A stretch of 49,540 nt of DNA, taken from the NCBI GenBank assembly GCA_002070205.1, contig MWCU01000111.1, forward strand, positions 1-49,540, given 5' to 3'. The DNA is from Firmicutes bacterium ADurb.Bin182 (GTDB lineage: Bacteria; Bacillota; Clostridia; Christensenellales; CAG-138). Numbering within the stretch: the stretch's first letter is position 1; each line of letters begins with the position of its first letter. Below, in pieces: positions 24,978 through 33,427 of this stretch. The notes beneath the pieces are model-generated. The model ran no database searches. It saw nothing but the letters and a program-made list of their open reading frames with translations, and was not told where the DNA came from. Position numbers and translations under genes: made by a program.

Positions 24978-25699
24978 ATGACGCCCTCCTTTGCAAGCAC
25001 TTCGCGCGCAGCATTTAGCATAGTCGTATTATTAGCTTTAGCATAGGCGCAGATTTTTTTATACGCTTCTTTTTCCGACACTCCGGTAACATTGATTATG
25101 CTGCGTTTCGCCTGGTTGACGATCTCCCGTTCGCATGTCGATTTCAGAGAAAGGCCTGCAAGCGACGCGATCGAACAGCGCTTGTCCATCGCGAGTTTTT
25201 GCAGCTGCCTGTACGCTTCCGATTCGGTGATGCCTTGATCGGCGGCAAGCTGCGCTTTCGCGCGTTCAATGAGCTTCATTTCTTCGATCCGTTTTTCGGC
25301 TTTTTCGGCTCTTTGCTTAAGCGCCTGTTCGCGTTCATATGCGGCGAGGGCAACATCGATCGCGGGGAGCAGCCTGCGTTTATCGACAGGCTTTACAAGA
25401 TATCCCGATATCCCCGCTTGTACAGCGCGCCTGACGGTCGGCTCGTCGCTGTAACCCGTAATGATGATCACACAACATGCAAGCTGCTTCTGCACTATGC
25501 GCTCAGCCGCGGAAAACCCGTCGAACACAGGCATGTTAAGATCGAGCAAAACAAGGTCCGGATGGATATGTTCGCAAAGTTCAACGGCGTCAAATCCGTC
25601 GGAGACACTGCCGCATACGGTGAATCTCATCTCTTCGAGCATTTGCTCAAGATCGAGCCTTATAATCGGATCGTCGTCCACAACAATGACTTTTCTCAT
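24974..25699 (-). CDS. eutV: EutV-type response regulator with two ANTAR-like domains
   Basis: 241 residues from an ATG at 25699 preceded by CGGAG; an open extension to 25852 has no supporting start site. The receiver domain (1-120) has the acidic pair D8-D9, phospho-Asp D53 in VLLDLNMP, T81 and K103. A coiled coil (122-142) leads to ANTAR 1 (about 143-181: ERAKAQLAADQGITESEAY...). A second ANTAR-like unit follows (about 193-235: NQAKRSIINVTGVSEKEAY...). AK, G-(I/V)-x-E, E-A-Y and A repeat at exactly 50-residue spacing (147/197, 156/206, 161/211, 170/220). Known EutV has one ANTAR in about 190 residues and binds two RNA hairpins as a dimer. Here one chain could bind both, or the second unit may be degenerate. 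Confidence 0.85.
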   Translation of the reverse strand: MRKVIVVDDDPIIRLDLEQMLEEMRFTVCGSVSDGFDAVELCEHIHPDLVLLDLNMPVFDGFSAAERIVQKQLACCVIIITGYSDEPTVRRAVQAGISGYLVKPVDKRRLLPAIDVALAAYEREQALKQRAEKAEKRIEEMKLIERAKAQLAADQGITESEAYRQLQKLAMDKRCSIASLAGLSLKSTCEREIVNQAKRSIINVTGVSEKEAYKKICAYAKANNTTMLNAAREVLAKEGVI

Positions 25700-25790
25700 A
25701 AGATCGGCATCTCCGGTTAACAGTCTGTTATAACTATAACATATTTTGATATATTTCGACAGAATAAACGGATATTTGACGAAATTTCCT

Positions 25791-25807
25791 GCTGTCATAT
25801 TGACAGC
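25791..25807. promoter_or_regulatory. Perfect palindrome overlapping the -35 (operator candidate)
   Basis: GCTGTCA (25791-25797), TAT, TGACAGC (25801-25807). The right arm covers the TTGACA of the downstream promoter. It lies in the divergent region between the regulator gene and the amidase operon. The regulator that would bind it is not evident. Confidence 0.5.
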
Positions 25808-25828
25808 GGTATATGAGTATGGTATTTT
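25800..25828 (+). promoter_or_regulatory. Promoter of the amidase-hydrolase-permease operon
   Basis: Consensus TTGACA at 25800-25805, a 17-base spacer, TATTTT at 25823-25828. Transcription would begin near 25835, giving a leader of about 285 bases. Confidence 0.7.
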
Positions 25829-25872
25829 ATTATCAGACGTGACCATGTACATTTAATTTAATACAAATCATA

Positions 25873-25953
25873 CGCACAACTGGGTGCGGATAAGGCAATT
25901 GAGCCAACATGAAAGCGGCATATTCTATATGCTGTCGGAGTTTGGCTTTTTTT
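25873..25953 (+). promoter_or_regulatory. ANTAR-type two-hairpin antiterminator and terminator, second copy
   Basis: P1: CGCAC (25873-25877), hexaloop AACTGG, GTGCG (25884-25888). P2: GGC (25894-25896), hexaloop AATTGA, GCC (25903-25905). The terminator arm AGCCAA (25902-25907) reuses the 3' arm of P2 and pairs with TTGGCT (25942-25947), followed by TTTTTT; an inner stem GCGGCATAT/ATATGCTGT extends it. P1 core and linker are nearly the same as in the eut leader at 13327 (CGCACAA.TGGGTGCG), so one RNA-binding regulator should act on both transcripts. No cobalamin riboswitch box was found. Confidence 0.75.
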
Positions 25954-26118
25954 GTGCCGAGAACGATTGGAACCTTTAAGGTGCATTTTGTGATCGTATG
26001 AGAGAACGGTTTTGGCAGTTACATGAATTGCGATTTTTTATATGCGGATCAGGCTTAATCAATGACGGAACAATTGAGGAGAACTCAATTCAAATCATAC
26101 ATCAGAGAGGAGATCACC

Positions 26119-26808
26119 ATGAGAGTTAATGACAGGCATGTTTCTTTCTACTATGAAACCGATGACGATTACGGGCAAATCACGATCGATCCTGCCAAAA
26201 CAGCGCTGCTCGTTATAGACATGCAGCATGTTTTCATCACCCGCCCGGTGCTGGATCACCCGACCGAACAGGAGCTTATGAACGCAAAAAGGTGGGAGCC
26301 TTTTTATCGTACGATCGATAACGAGACCATCCCGAACAACAAGCGTCTTTTGGATGTTTTCAGAGCAAGGGGGATGGAGGTTTGCTTTGCCATGATCCAA
26401 TGCCTGAAGAAAAACGGCGCGGACAGATCTCTTGATCAGAAAGCAACCGGCTATAACGAATTGCTGCTTCCTCCCGGAGATCCGAGAGCGGAGATCGTTC
26501 CGCAGCTCGCTCCTCAGGATGACGAGATCATTGTGAGAAAGACCACGGACAGCGCCATTACCGGCACAAATCTGCGTTTGATTCTGCACAACATGGGCAT
26601 CGATACCGTTGTTGTTACCGGAGTGCTGACGGATCAGTGCGTTTCGGGAACGGTACGCAGCCTGGCGGACGAGAGCTTTAAAGTATGGCTGATCGAGGAC
26701 GCAACGATGGCTGCAACGGACCAGATCCGCGCCAACGAACTGGAGATCCTCAATAACATTTATTGCCACGTCATCAACACGGATGAGCTGCTTGCGGCAT
26801 TGGGCTGA
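26119..26808 (+). CDS. Isochorismatase-fold cysteine hydrolase (amidase family)
   Basis: 229 residues. The family triad is visible: Asp in TALLVIDMQHVF near residue 34, Lys in EIIVRKTTDSAITGTNL near 140, and nucleophile Cys in VVVTGVLTDQCVSGTVRSLAD near 174, preceded by the usual cis-peptide segment. Relatives include nicotinamidase, N-carbamoylsarcosine amidase and ureidoacrylate hydrolase, all cleaving C-N bonds; substrate here unknown. The ATG at 26119 has GAGGAG at 26106-26111, which rejects the longer frame from 26062. First gene behind the second antitermination leader, so probably co-induced with the eut operon; a plausible job is releasing ethanolamine or a related amine from an amide (inference). 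Confidence 0.85.
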   Translation: MRVNDRHVSFYYETDDDYGQITIDPAKTALLVIDMQHVFITRPVLDHPTEQELMNAKRWEPFYRTIDNETIPNNKRLLDVFRARGMEVCFAMIQCLKKNGADRSLDQKATGYNELLLPPGDPRAEIVPQLAPQDDEIIVRKTTDSAITGTNLRLILHNMGIDTVVVTGVLTDQCVSGTVRSLADESFKVWLIEDATMAATDQIRANELEILNNIYCHVINTDELLAALG

Positions 26809-26927
26809 CCGGTGAAGCAAAAGAACCCGGCCGGGCTCCGGTCTGCCGATATTTCCGGCGGTTAACAGGCGCTGCAATGCGCTTGAGGTAAAAAATATAT
26901 TTTATTCGTTGAGGAGGATCAATCATA

Positions 26928-28397
26928 ATGGATTACTCGAAGCTGTTCGAATTCCTTCCGGCTGAAATGGAGTACTGGGGCGTACCCGGCTTCAGTTACG
27001 GCGTTATGAAGGATGGCGTGGTGCTGACAAAAGGCGGTTACGGCAAGCGTGATATCGAGAAAAACTTGCCGGCTACTCCCGAGACTCTGTACGGCATCGC
27101 TTCCTGCTCCAAGTCGTTTACTTCGTGCCTCCTGGCAATGCTGGTCGATGACGGTCTCTTGGATTACGACACGCCGATTAGGCACTATATCCCCGAATTC
27201 GCGCTCTACGACCCTTTCGCGACCGAACAGGTCACGCTTCGCGATATGCTCTCTCACCGTACCGGCTTGGGCGGCCATGACGGAATGTGGCCCGACCCCA
27301 CCATCACCAATCGTGAATTCATGATGCGCTTGCGCTATCTTAAACCGAGCGCGCCTTTCCGTACAAAAACTCAATACAGCAATACCATATATTCGCTGCT
27401 CGGACATATTGCGGAGGAAGTGACGGGCGACACCTGGGAGAACCTTATCCGCAAACGTATTTTCGAGCCTCTCGGTATGGACAGCAGTCTGCTTTCCGCG
27501 CATGAGATGTATAAACAGCCAAACCATGCGCAGGGCTATTGGAACTGGGAAGACGGCCGCGGTCCTGTGGCGGTCGATCCCTGGGAAATGGACGTTGCCG
27601 GTCCCGCGTGCGGCGTCGTATCCAACATCGACGATATGTTTAAATGGATCACTCTGCATATGAACGAGGGCGAATATAACGGAAAACGGCTGGTATCTGA
27701 GAAAAACATGAGGGAGATGCATTCCGCCCAGGCGCTGATGCATATGTTCCCGTGGCGCTTCCCCGAGGTGGAGACAGACGGCAGCTACGGAATGGCGTGG
27801 TTTATTCAGTATTACCGCGGACGAAAGTTCGTCTGGCATACCGGCGAGATCGAAGGCTTCTGCACGCTCGAAGGCTTCCTGCCCGATGAGAAGATAGGCA
27901 TAATGCTGGCTATGAACATTCATAAGCCGCTCAACATGCCCATTCTGATGACGACCTGCTACACCGTGTTCGATCGTCTGCTGGGCGATCCGGCCGTGGA
28001 TTGGCCTGCCCGCCTGCATGCGTGGAACGGCAAGTATGACGCCTTCTATTACCACTGGGATGTAGACCTTTTCAAAGGTAAGCCCGGCCGCGTGCCCGGT
28101 ACCAAGCTCAGCCATCCGCTCAAGGATTACACGGGTGCTTTCAACGATCCCGGTTACGGTACGCTGCGCATCGAGGAGAAAGACGGAGGCCTTATCATGC
28201 GCTTCAAGGATATGATCGTACCGCTGGAGTACTGGCACTACGACGTATTTAAGGCGCATCGCATCAAAGAGGATACAACGGTCCTTACCGCGCCCGTTTC
28301 TTACTTCATTGATCCGTTTACCGGCGGAATCGCGGGATTCACTTTACAGATGGAGCCTATGGTAGAACCAGTGGTTTTCAATCGTGTGAACAAATAA
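26928..28397 (+). CDS. Serine hydrolase, class C beta-lactamase / esterase-like
   Basis: 489 residues, no signal peptide, so cytoplasmic. The three penicillin-recognising motifs are present in hydrolase form: SxxK in GIASCSKSFTS near residue 62, YxN in TQYSNTIYSLLG near 148, and HTG in VWHTGEIEGF near 307. A beta-rich C-terminal domain of the type found in many esterase/peptidase members follows (about 370-489). Cytoplasmic location and context argue against antibiotic resistance and for hydrolysis of an amide, ester or small peptide. GAGGAGG at 26911-26917 supports the start. It lies 119 bases after the amidase, with no terminator evident, so is taken as the same operon. Confidence 0.82.
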   Translation: MDYSKLFEFLPAEMEYWGVPGFSYGVMKDGVVLTKGGYGKRDIEKNLPATPETLYGIASCSKSFTSCLLAMLVDDGLLDYDTPIRHYIPEFALYDPFATEQVTLRDMLSHRTGLGGHDGMWPDPTITNREFMMRLRYLKPSAPFRTKTQYSNTIYSLLGHIAEEVTGDTWENLIRKRIFEPLGMDSSLLSAHEMYKQPNHAQGYWNWEDGRGPVAVDPWEMDVAGPACGVVSNIDDMFKWITLHMNEGEYNGKRLVSEKNMREMHSAQALMHMFPWRFPEVETDGSYGMAWFIQYYRGRKFVWHTGEIEGFCTLEGFLPDEKIGIMLAMNIHKPLNMPILMTTCYTVFDRLLGDPAVDWPARLHAWNGKYDAFYYHWDVDLFKGKPGRVPGTKLSHPLKDYTGAFNDPGYGTLRIEEKDGGLIMRFKDMIVPLEYWHYDVFKAHRIKEDTTVLTAPVSYFIDPFTGGIAGFTLQMEPMVEPVVFNRVNK

Positions 28398-28409
28398 TGA
28401 CGAATTCAT

Positions 28410-28453
28410 GAGGACCTGCGCGTTTCGCTTTACGCGCGGCCGCGCAGGCCCTC
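28410..28453 (+). terminator. Strong GC hairpin between hydrolase and permease
   Basis: GAGGACCTGCGCG (28410-28422) pairs with CGCGCAGGCCCTC (28441-28453) over 13 bases with one wobble. It is followed by A7, not T, so it is not a canonical terminator on the + strand. It may reduce permease expression or protect the upstream message. Confidence 0.45.
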
Positions 28454-28636
28454 AAAAAAAGCTTGAGGTATCCAGCGGTCAACTCACGCCGGATACACCG
28501 GATTTTAATTGAACTTTCGGATTGGTTTTATGCGGTATGCGGATATCGCCAAGGGGTTGGACGTTTGGTTATGGGGATCTTCTCATTTAAGCGAAAGCCG
28601 GTTCCGAAATAAAAAAATAAAAGGAGTCTTTAATTT

Positions 28637-30031
28637 ATGGCGAACAACAACGGTAATAAGCTAAGTAGAAGCCTGTCGATGCTGACGCTGATCTCCATTG
28701 CGGCGGGAGCAGTCATCGGCGGCTGGCTGGCCGAAGCTCCGTACTGGTTTTCGTTGACCGGCGCGGGCGCAGCCTTCATTTTCCCGGCTTTGGCGATCCT
28801 GCTGGTACCCGTGGGACTGGCGTTTGCTGAAATGGCAGCAATGCTTCCTTTTTCATCCTCCGTTGCAGTATGGACGGCAAACGCGACGAACCACAGGTTC
28901 GGCTGGTGCGTTCAGTGGCTCATGTTCCTGATACAGATAGTTGAGCCGCCGATTTGCGCTTTCATCCTTACGACAGCACTCGGTTTCTTCTTCACTTTCA
29001 CAGTCGCGCAGACCACTCTCATAGCGGTCGGCATTTGCGTAATCTGGTATGTGGTTTCGAACTTCAATATTTCAATTTCCGGAAAATTGTCAAACATTTT
29101 CTTCTATTCGATGATCGGCATTTCGATCGTAATCATCATTCTTTTCTTCACCAGCGGAAGCTGGAGCGTGGATAATCTGGTCGGCCACGGCGGGATGTTC
29201 CCCAAAGGCGGATACGGTATTTTCCTTGCAAGCGGCGTCCTTACCATCAAGTATATCGGTTTTGAAATGACGCCGACGGTTATCGAAGAGTGCAGTTTCC
29301 CCGCAAAGAAATTGTGGAAGGTCATCCTGGCAGCACTGTTCATCCCTGCAGTGCTGTACGGCGTCGTTGTTATCGCGATAGGCGGTATGGCCCCCTGGTC
29401 TGAACTGGCTGAAATGTCCATGCCTGAACCGGAACTTATCAAAAGTCTCGGATTGCCCATGATTTTCGCTTGGGCAGCTTTGCTGGCAGGTTCTCTGCAC
29501 GGCTTCACGACATTCATGGGATTCTGGACTTCTTCCGCCCGCGTGCTTTACGGCTCTTCGCAGCTGAACATGCTTCCGAAGGCATTCCTGAAGCTGAACA
29601 AGCACGGCCAGCCTTACTGGGCAAACCTTACCGTTTTGCTGTTCTCCGTGTTCTTCTGCATTTTCTCGGCGTCCAACTGGGTGCAATACATTTATGCCGT
29701 ATCCTGTATCGCGGCAGGCCTTGTATACTTCTTCGTCTGCTTTGATACTTACAGGCTGCGCAAAACCCATCCCGAATGGAAACGCCCCTATAAAGCGCCC
29801 TTTGGCAATTGGTTCTTGTTCCTGGGCATGATCGTTTCGATTTGGGTCGTAGTTGCATCCTCACTGTCGCTGGATTTCCCCGGCTGGATGTCGCTGGTCG
29901 CTTACCTGGTCATCGGAGTCGTTGTACTGGTGGTTATGGAAGCCTACCGTAAAAAGCATCCCGGCAAGCTGGATGCCATCGTTTTAACTCCTGACGACGT
30001 TAAGGAAGATGAGGCCGGAGTCAAGGCTTGA
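28637..30031 (+). CDS. APC-superfamily permease (amino acid/amine transporter)
   Basis: 464 residues with about 12 membrane helices. The first helix has the unwound substrate-binding pattern ISIAAGAVIGGWLAEAPYW, and the fold continues with EMAAMLPFSSSVAVWTA (helix 2-3) and YIGFEMTPTVIEECSFPAKK (helix 6 and loop), typical of APC transporters for amino acids, polyamines or ethanolamine. AAAGGAG at 28619-28625 supports the ATG. No eutH permease gene is present in the window, so this protein is the best local candidate for importing ethanolamine or an ethanolamine conjugate (inference from context). Substrate specificity cannot be read from the sequence. Confidence 0.85.
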   Translation: MANNNGNKLSRSLSMLTLISIAAGAVIGGWLAEAPYWFSLTGAGAAFIFPALAILLVPVGLAFAEMAAMLPFSSSVAVWTANATNHRFGWCVQWLMFLIQIVEPPICAFILTTALGFFFTFTVAQTTLIAVGICVIWYVVSNFNISISGKLSNIFFYSMIGISIVIIILFFTSGSWSVDNLVGHGGMFPKGGYGIFLASGVLTIKYIGFEMTPTVIEECSFPAKKLWKVILAALFIPAVLYGVVVIAIGGMAPWSELAEMSMPEPELIKSLGLPMIFAWAALLAGSLHGFTTFMGFWTSSARVLYGSSQLNMLPKAFLKLNKHGQPYWANLTVLLFSVFFCIFSASNWVQYIYAVSCIAAGLVYFFVCFDTYRLRKTHPEWKRPYKAPFGNWFLFLGMIVSIWVVVASSLSLDFPGWMSLVAYLVIGVVVLVVMEAYRKKHPGKLDAIVLTPDDVKEDEAGVKA

Positions 30032-30099
30032 TTCTTCGAATCTCATATGCCTATATAAACAGAATATATTCATAAAAGGGCAGCACCCGCACACTAGAA

Positions 30100-30138
30100 A
30101 GCATGAGGCCGTCACATCCGAAGTGGCGGCTTCGTGCT
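30100..30138 (+). terminator. Hairpin after the permease gene
   Basis: AGCATGAGGCCGTCAC (30100-30115) pairs with GTGGCGGCTTCGTGCT (30123-30138) over 16 positions allowing wobble pairs, with a 7-base loop. No T-run follows. Probable end of the amidase-hydrolase-permease transcript. Confidence 0.5.
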
Positions 30139-30549
30139 TGTATGCCGGGGAAGCGTTTCGCTGCTTTGCAAAAGCAGTACAGTGTTCAGCCGGCATCCGC
30201 CGCGTCAACTCAAGTCATGTGGAGACTGTGCCGTATGTCAAGTTTGTATGCATTGAGTTATCGGATTCATCGGTTGTATTCAACTATATGTGGAAGGCTT
30301 AGGAAGAATCGTTGCGATTCCTGACAAAGAGTGATATATTCGGTTACGGTGTACATTACAATTTTGAAATACCAAATTCGATGCCATGGATTTTACAAGG
30401 CGGAAGTCGGGCGCCGATAAAAAAGAAACCAACGCATCTTGCATAGGATAAACATTGTTTTTTTGCGGAGCAGGGGGAAGATCTATGCCACATCGATCAT
30501 TGTTGTTAATCCGCTTTTCAGGGCGGTGAACAGCTTTAGGCCGGAAAGC
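30139..30549. other. Non-coding gap
   Basis: About 410 bases with no supported gene. It holds one small stem, GAATCG TTG CGATTC (30306-30320). Open frames here lack ribosome binding sites and protein-like composition. Confidence 0.5.
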
Positions 30550-31227
30550 ATGGATGAATTTGCGGGAGGAACAATAATACTTGAAAAAATGGGGGAGTTT
30601 TTCGACAGTCGATTGGACGGCTACGAGGAGCATCAGTTAAATTGTATCGAATCGGCACCGGATTTTTATCGCTTTACTGCCGGGAGCCTCCCGGTGAATT
30701 TTGAATGCAGACTGCTTGATTTGGGATGCGGAACCGGGCTGGAATTGGAATTCTATTTCCGGTTAAACCCGTCTGCGAAAGTCACGGGAATAGATTTGGC
30801 CCCAGGTATGCTGAATAGGTTACGGGAAAAATTCCGTGATAAGGAGATCACTCTGATCCCGGGTTCCTATTTTGATGTTCCGTTTGGATTTGACAGGTTT
30901 GACGCGGCCGTATCGGTGGAGTCGCTGCATCATTTCACCGCGGAAGAAAAGATACCGTTATATAAAAAATTGCGGAAAGCTTTAAAAGCCAGTGGATATT
31001 TTATTCTTACGGATTATTTCTCTTTATCTGACGAAGAGGAATCGCTTTACAGAAAAGAGTTGCTTCGTTTGAAGGAGGAACAAGGGTTAAGCGGCGACGA
31101 ATTCTATCACTATGACACCCCGCTTACCGTTCAGCATGAAATTGAATGTCTTGTATCAGCCGGTTTTTCTTCCGTTGAAATGCTGAACCGATGGGGAGCG
31201 ACGCATACATTAAAAGGCGTCCGATAA
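30550..31227 (+). CDS. Class I SAM-dependent methyltransferase
   Basis: 225 residues from an ATG at 30550 (MDEFAGGTIILEKMGEFFDSRLDGYEEHQL). The frame is open from 30439, but the upstream part has no protein-like character. The SAM-binding motif LLDLGCGTGLELEF lies near residue 57, acidic motif II VTGIDLAPGML near 78, motif for adenine contact FDVPFGFDRFDAAVSVESLHHF near 120, and YFILTDYF near 155. Small-molecule methyltransferase; substrate unknown. The start has only a weak GGAAAG. Confidence 0.8.
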   Translation: MDEFAGGTIILEKMGEFFDSRLDGYEEHQLNCIESAPDFYRFTAGSLPVNFECRLLDLGCGTGLELEFYFRLNPSAKVTGIDLAPGMLNRLREKFRDKEITLIPGSYFDVPFGFDRFDAAVSVESLHHFTAEEKIPLYKKLRKALKASGYFILTDYFSLSDEEESLYRKELLRLKEEQGLSGDEFYHYDTPLTVQHEIECLVSAGFSSVEMLNRWGATHTLKGVR

Positions 31228-31394
31228 ATATAGCGTTGATATGTTTCTTTGCAAAGGCAAAACGGCGGATATGTTCCTGTATGCGGTATCGATGCTGCTG
31301 CTTCAACCCATGTCGGGCGCAGTTGACGCGGCGTTTATCCGGTAAAAAGTTAAAATAACAGCCGCAATACTTGTTTTTTAATTTGAGGTTTATC

Positions 31395-31847
31395 ATGAGC
31401 GGATTTAGAATTGTGAAATTAACAGAAAAGCCTGAAATAAAAGAGAAGGCGGCAAACTGGTTCCATGAAAAATGGGGCGTGCCTCTTGAAGCGTATCTTG
31501 AGAGCATGGAGGCAGCCTTAAACGGAGATCCTGTTTCGGAGTGGTATTCATGTCTGGATGGGGAAAAAATAATTGCCGGAGCGGGAGTCATCGAGAATGA
31601 TTTCCATGACAGAAAAGACTTGACGCCGAATGTCTGTGCCGTCTATACAGAGGAACAATACAGAGGCAAAGGTATAGCCGGCAAGCTTCTCGACTTTGTA
31701 GTAGCCGACACTAAAGCGAAAGGTATCTCTCCGATATATCTGGTAACGGACCATACAAGCTTTTATGAAAGATATGGCTGGGAATATCTGTGTATGGTTC
31801 AAGGCGACGGAGAACCGGGTATGAGCAGGATGTATATTCACAGATAA
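31395..31847 (+). CDS. GNAT family N-acetyltransferase
   Basis: 150 residues. The acetyl-CoA binding motif EEQYRGKGIAGKLLDFV (Q/R-x-x-G-x-G/A) lies near residue 87, followed by GISPIYLVTDHTSFYERYGWEYL, the usual beta5-alpha4 region. GDPVSEWYSCLDGEKIIAGAGVIEND gives the central strands. Acceptor unknown. The ATG at 31395 is chosen over an earlier in-frame start at 31371; the ribosome binding site GAGG at 31384-31387 is modest. Confidence 0.83.
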   Translation: MSGFRIVKLTEKPEIKEKAANWFHEKWGVPLEAYLESMEAALNGDPVSEWYSCLDGEKIIAGAGVIENDFHDRKDLTPNVCAVYTEEQYRGKGIAGKLLDFVVADTKAKGISPIYLVTDHTSFYERYGWEYLCMVQGDGEPGMSRMYIHR

Positions 31848-31881
31848 ATTTCATCAAGTTACAATACGGAAGGGTCAATAT

Positions 31882-33231
31882 ATGGAGATATATATTGGTT
31901 TTCTGGTTTCCTTCGGGCTTTTGATATTCAGCGTTTTGAAAAATATATATACCGGTTACGTGCTTATTGTCTGCTGGATCATTTTTGCGCTGATCTCCTT
32001 AAAAAGGGGACATAGCTTGAAGGAAATCCTCGGTATGTCATATGGCGGCGGAAAGCAATCTTTTGTTGTCATCAGGATTTTGATTCTGATAGGCGCTGTT
32101 ACCGGCATATGGATGGCCTCCGGAACGATACCGACTATCGTTTATTATTGCCTTAAGTACATAACGCCTTCCGCGTTTATATTTTCCGCGTTTGTGATCT
32201 GCAGCGCCGTGTCTTTTTTAACAGGCACCTCGTTCGAAACGGTAAGTACTGTCGGGGTACCTTTGATGATAATGGCCAGAAGCGGAGATATAAATGTTAA
32301 TATTGCCGCGGGCGCCATAATCGCGGGCGCCTACTTTGGAGACAGGTGTTCGCCGATGTCTTCAAGCGCGGCTTTGGTGGCGGGTCTGACCAAAACGAAC
32401 ATGCTTGATAATATCAGGCTCATGTTCCATTCATCGATAGTGCCTTTTTTTCTGTCCCTGATTTTTTATTTTATACTGTCCGTGTCGCAGCCGCTGGAGT
32501 CGATAAAAAATAACTTATCCGGCGAAATCCTGGGGACCTTCAAAATCGCGCCGTTGATGCTGCTTCCCGCACTGATCATAATCGTACTTTCACTGTGCAG
32601 GGTCAAGACTCATATTTCAATTTCAGTCAGCATTCTTACGGCCTTTGTGCTGGCGCTGCTGTTCCAGAATAACCAGTTGAAAGATGCGGTAAATTCCGTC
32701 ATTTTCGGATTCCGAATAAGCGGCGGCCCTTTAGAAAACATCATCAATGGCGGCGGCATAGTTTCAATGCTGAAGACATGTTTGGTGGTATTTGTATCCT
32801 GTTCTATTGCCGGCTTATTCGAAGGCATAAAGATGTTCGGCAGATTGGAAAGCAAGCTGAAAAATCTGCGGATGGAAAGACATAACTTATTTGGGGTCAC
32901 TTCAATAATAAGCATTATAACCGCGGCATTCGGATGCAGCCAATCGATCAGTACGGTAATGACGAAGGAGATAATGAAAGATTGTTACAGGGAACTGGAC
33001 AACAATCAATTTGCTTTGGATCTTGAAAACTCAGGTATAATAATTTCAGCGCTCATTCCCTGGAATATTGCCGCTTTTGTACCCACTGCGACCTTGAATG
33101 TAAGCCCTGCAGGATATATTCCATATGCTTTTTATTTGTACATTTTGCCTGTTGTTTTCTTTATATACTCCAAATACTCCCAAAAAGCTCAAGGACCGGA
33201 AAATAAAAAATCACGGAGCATAGAAGAATGA
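31882..33231 (+). CDS. NhaC-family Na+/H+ antiporter
   Basis: 449 residues and about 11-12 membrane segments. Family features are GAVTGIWMASGTIPTIVYY near residue 75, FLTGTSFETVSTVGVPLM near 115, GAIIAGAYFGDRCSPMSSSAALVAGLTKTN near 150 (the GDrcSP signature) and IISALIPWNIAAFVP near 390. It would exchange Na+ (or an organic solute such as malate/lactate in related members) for protons. Start supported by GAAGGG at 31869-31874. Only 34 bases after the GNAT gene, possibly co-transcribed. Confidence 0.85.
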   Translation: MEIYIGFLVSFGLLIFSVLKNIYTGYVLIVCWIIFALISLKRGHSLKEILGMSYGGGKQSFVVIRILILIGAVTGIWMASGTIPTIVYYCLKYITPSAFIFSAFVICSAVSFLTGTSFETVSTVGVPLMIMARSGDINVNIAAGAIIAGAYFGDRCSPMSSSAALVAGLTKTNMLDNIRLMFHSSIVPFFLSLIFYFILSVSQPLESIKNNLSGEILGTFKIAPLMLLPALIIIVLSLCRVKTHISISVSILTAFVLALLFQNNQLKDAVNSVIFGFRISGGPLENIINGGGIVSMLKTCLVVFVSCSIAGLFEGIKMFGRLESKLKNLRMERHNLFGVTSIISIITAAFGCSQSISTVMTKEIMKDCYRELDNNQFALDLENSGIIISALIPWNIAAFVPTATLNVSPAGYIPYAFYLYILPVVFFIYSKYSQKAQGPENKKSRSIEE

Positions 33232-33352
33232 TATGCTCACTGGTTAAAAGACGCAGGAATCACAATATCATAACTTTGCTAAATACAAAACTGGTTTTAC
33301 AAACACGCAGCTATGCGAGAAAATCGAATATGATTTTATATTTAAAACGGTC

Positions 33353-33388
33353 AAATCTGATGCAATAAAAACAATAGTATAAGAGCCT
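33353..33388 (+). repeat. Dispersed repeat, copy 1 (AACAATAGTATAARAGCCT)
   Basis: AAATCTGATGCAATAAAAAC followed by AATAGTATAAGAGCCT. It matches 34662-34696 closely over about 35 bases and 39165-39207 more loosely. Copies 1 and 2 bracket the TetR and flavodoxin genes. Confidence 0.6.
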
Positions 33389-33427
33389 TATTTGCAGTTG
33401 GTCACCATAGCTTTTGCAGATTATAAT

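Noticed and set aside
25954..26118. Cobalamin riboswitch in the second leader or eut leader
   Set aside because: Looked for because some eut regulons use one; no B12 box or suitable fold was found in either leader.
26919..28259. 446-codon minus-strand frame opposite the serine hydrolase
   Set aside because: It is the antisense shadow of a gene with SxxK, YxN and HTG motifs and a good ribosome binding site; the antisense product is rich in His/Arg without motifs.
26928..28397. Antibiotic resistance beta-lactamase
   Set aside because: No signal peptide, HTG instead of KTG, and operon context with an amidase and permease points to metabolism.
30009..30324. Two overlapping open frames after the permease
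   Set aside because: No ribosome binding site, no protein-like composition; the region contains a hairpin that more likely ends transcription.
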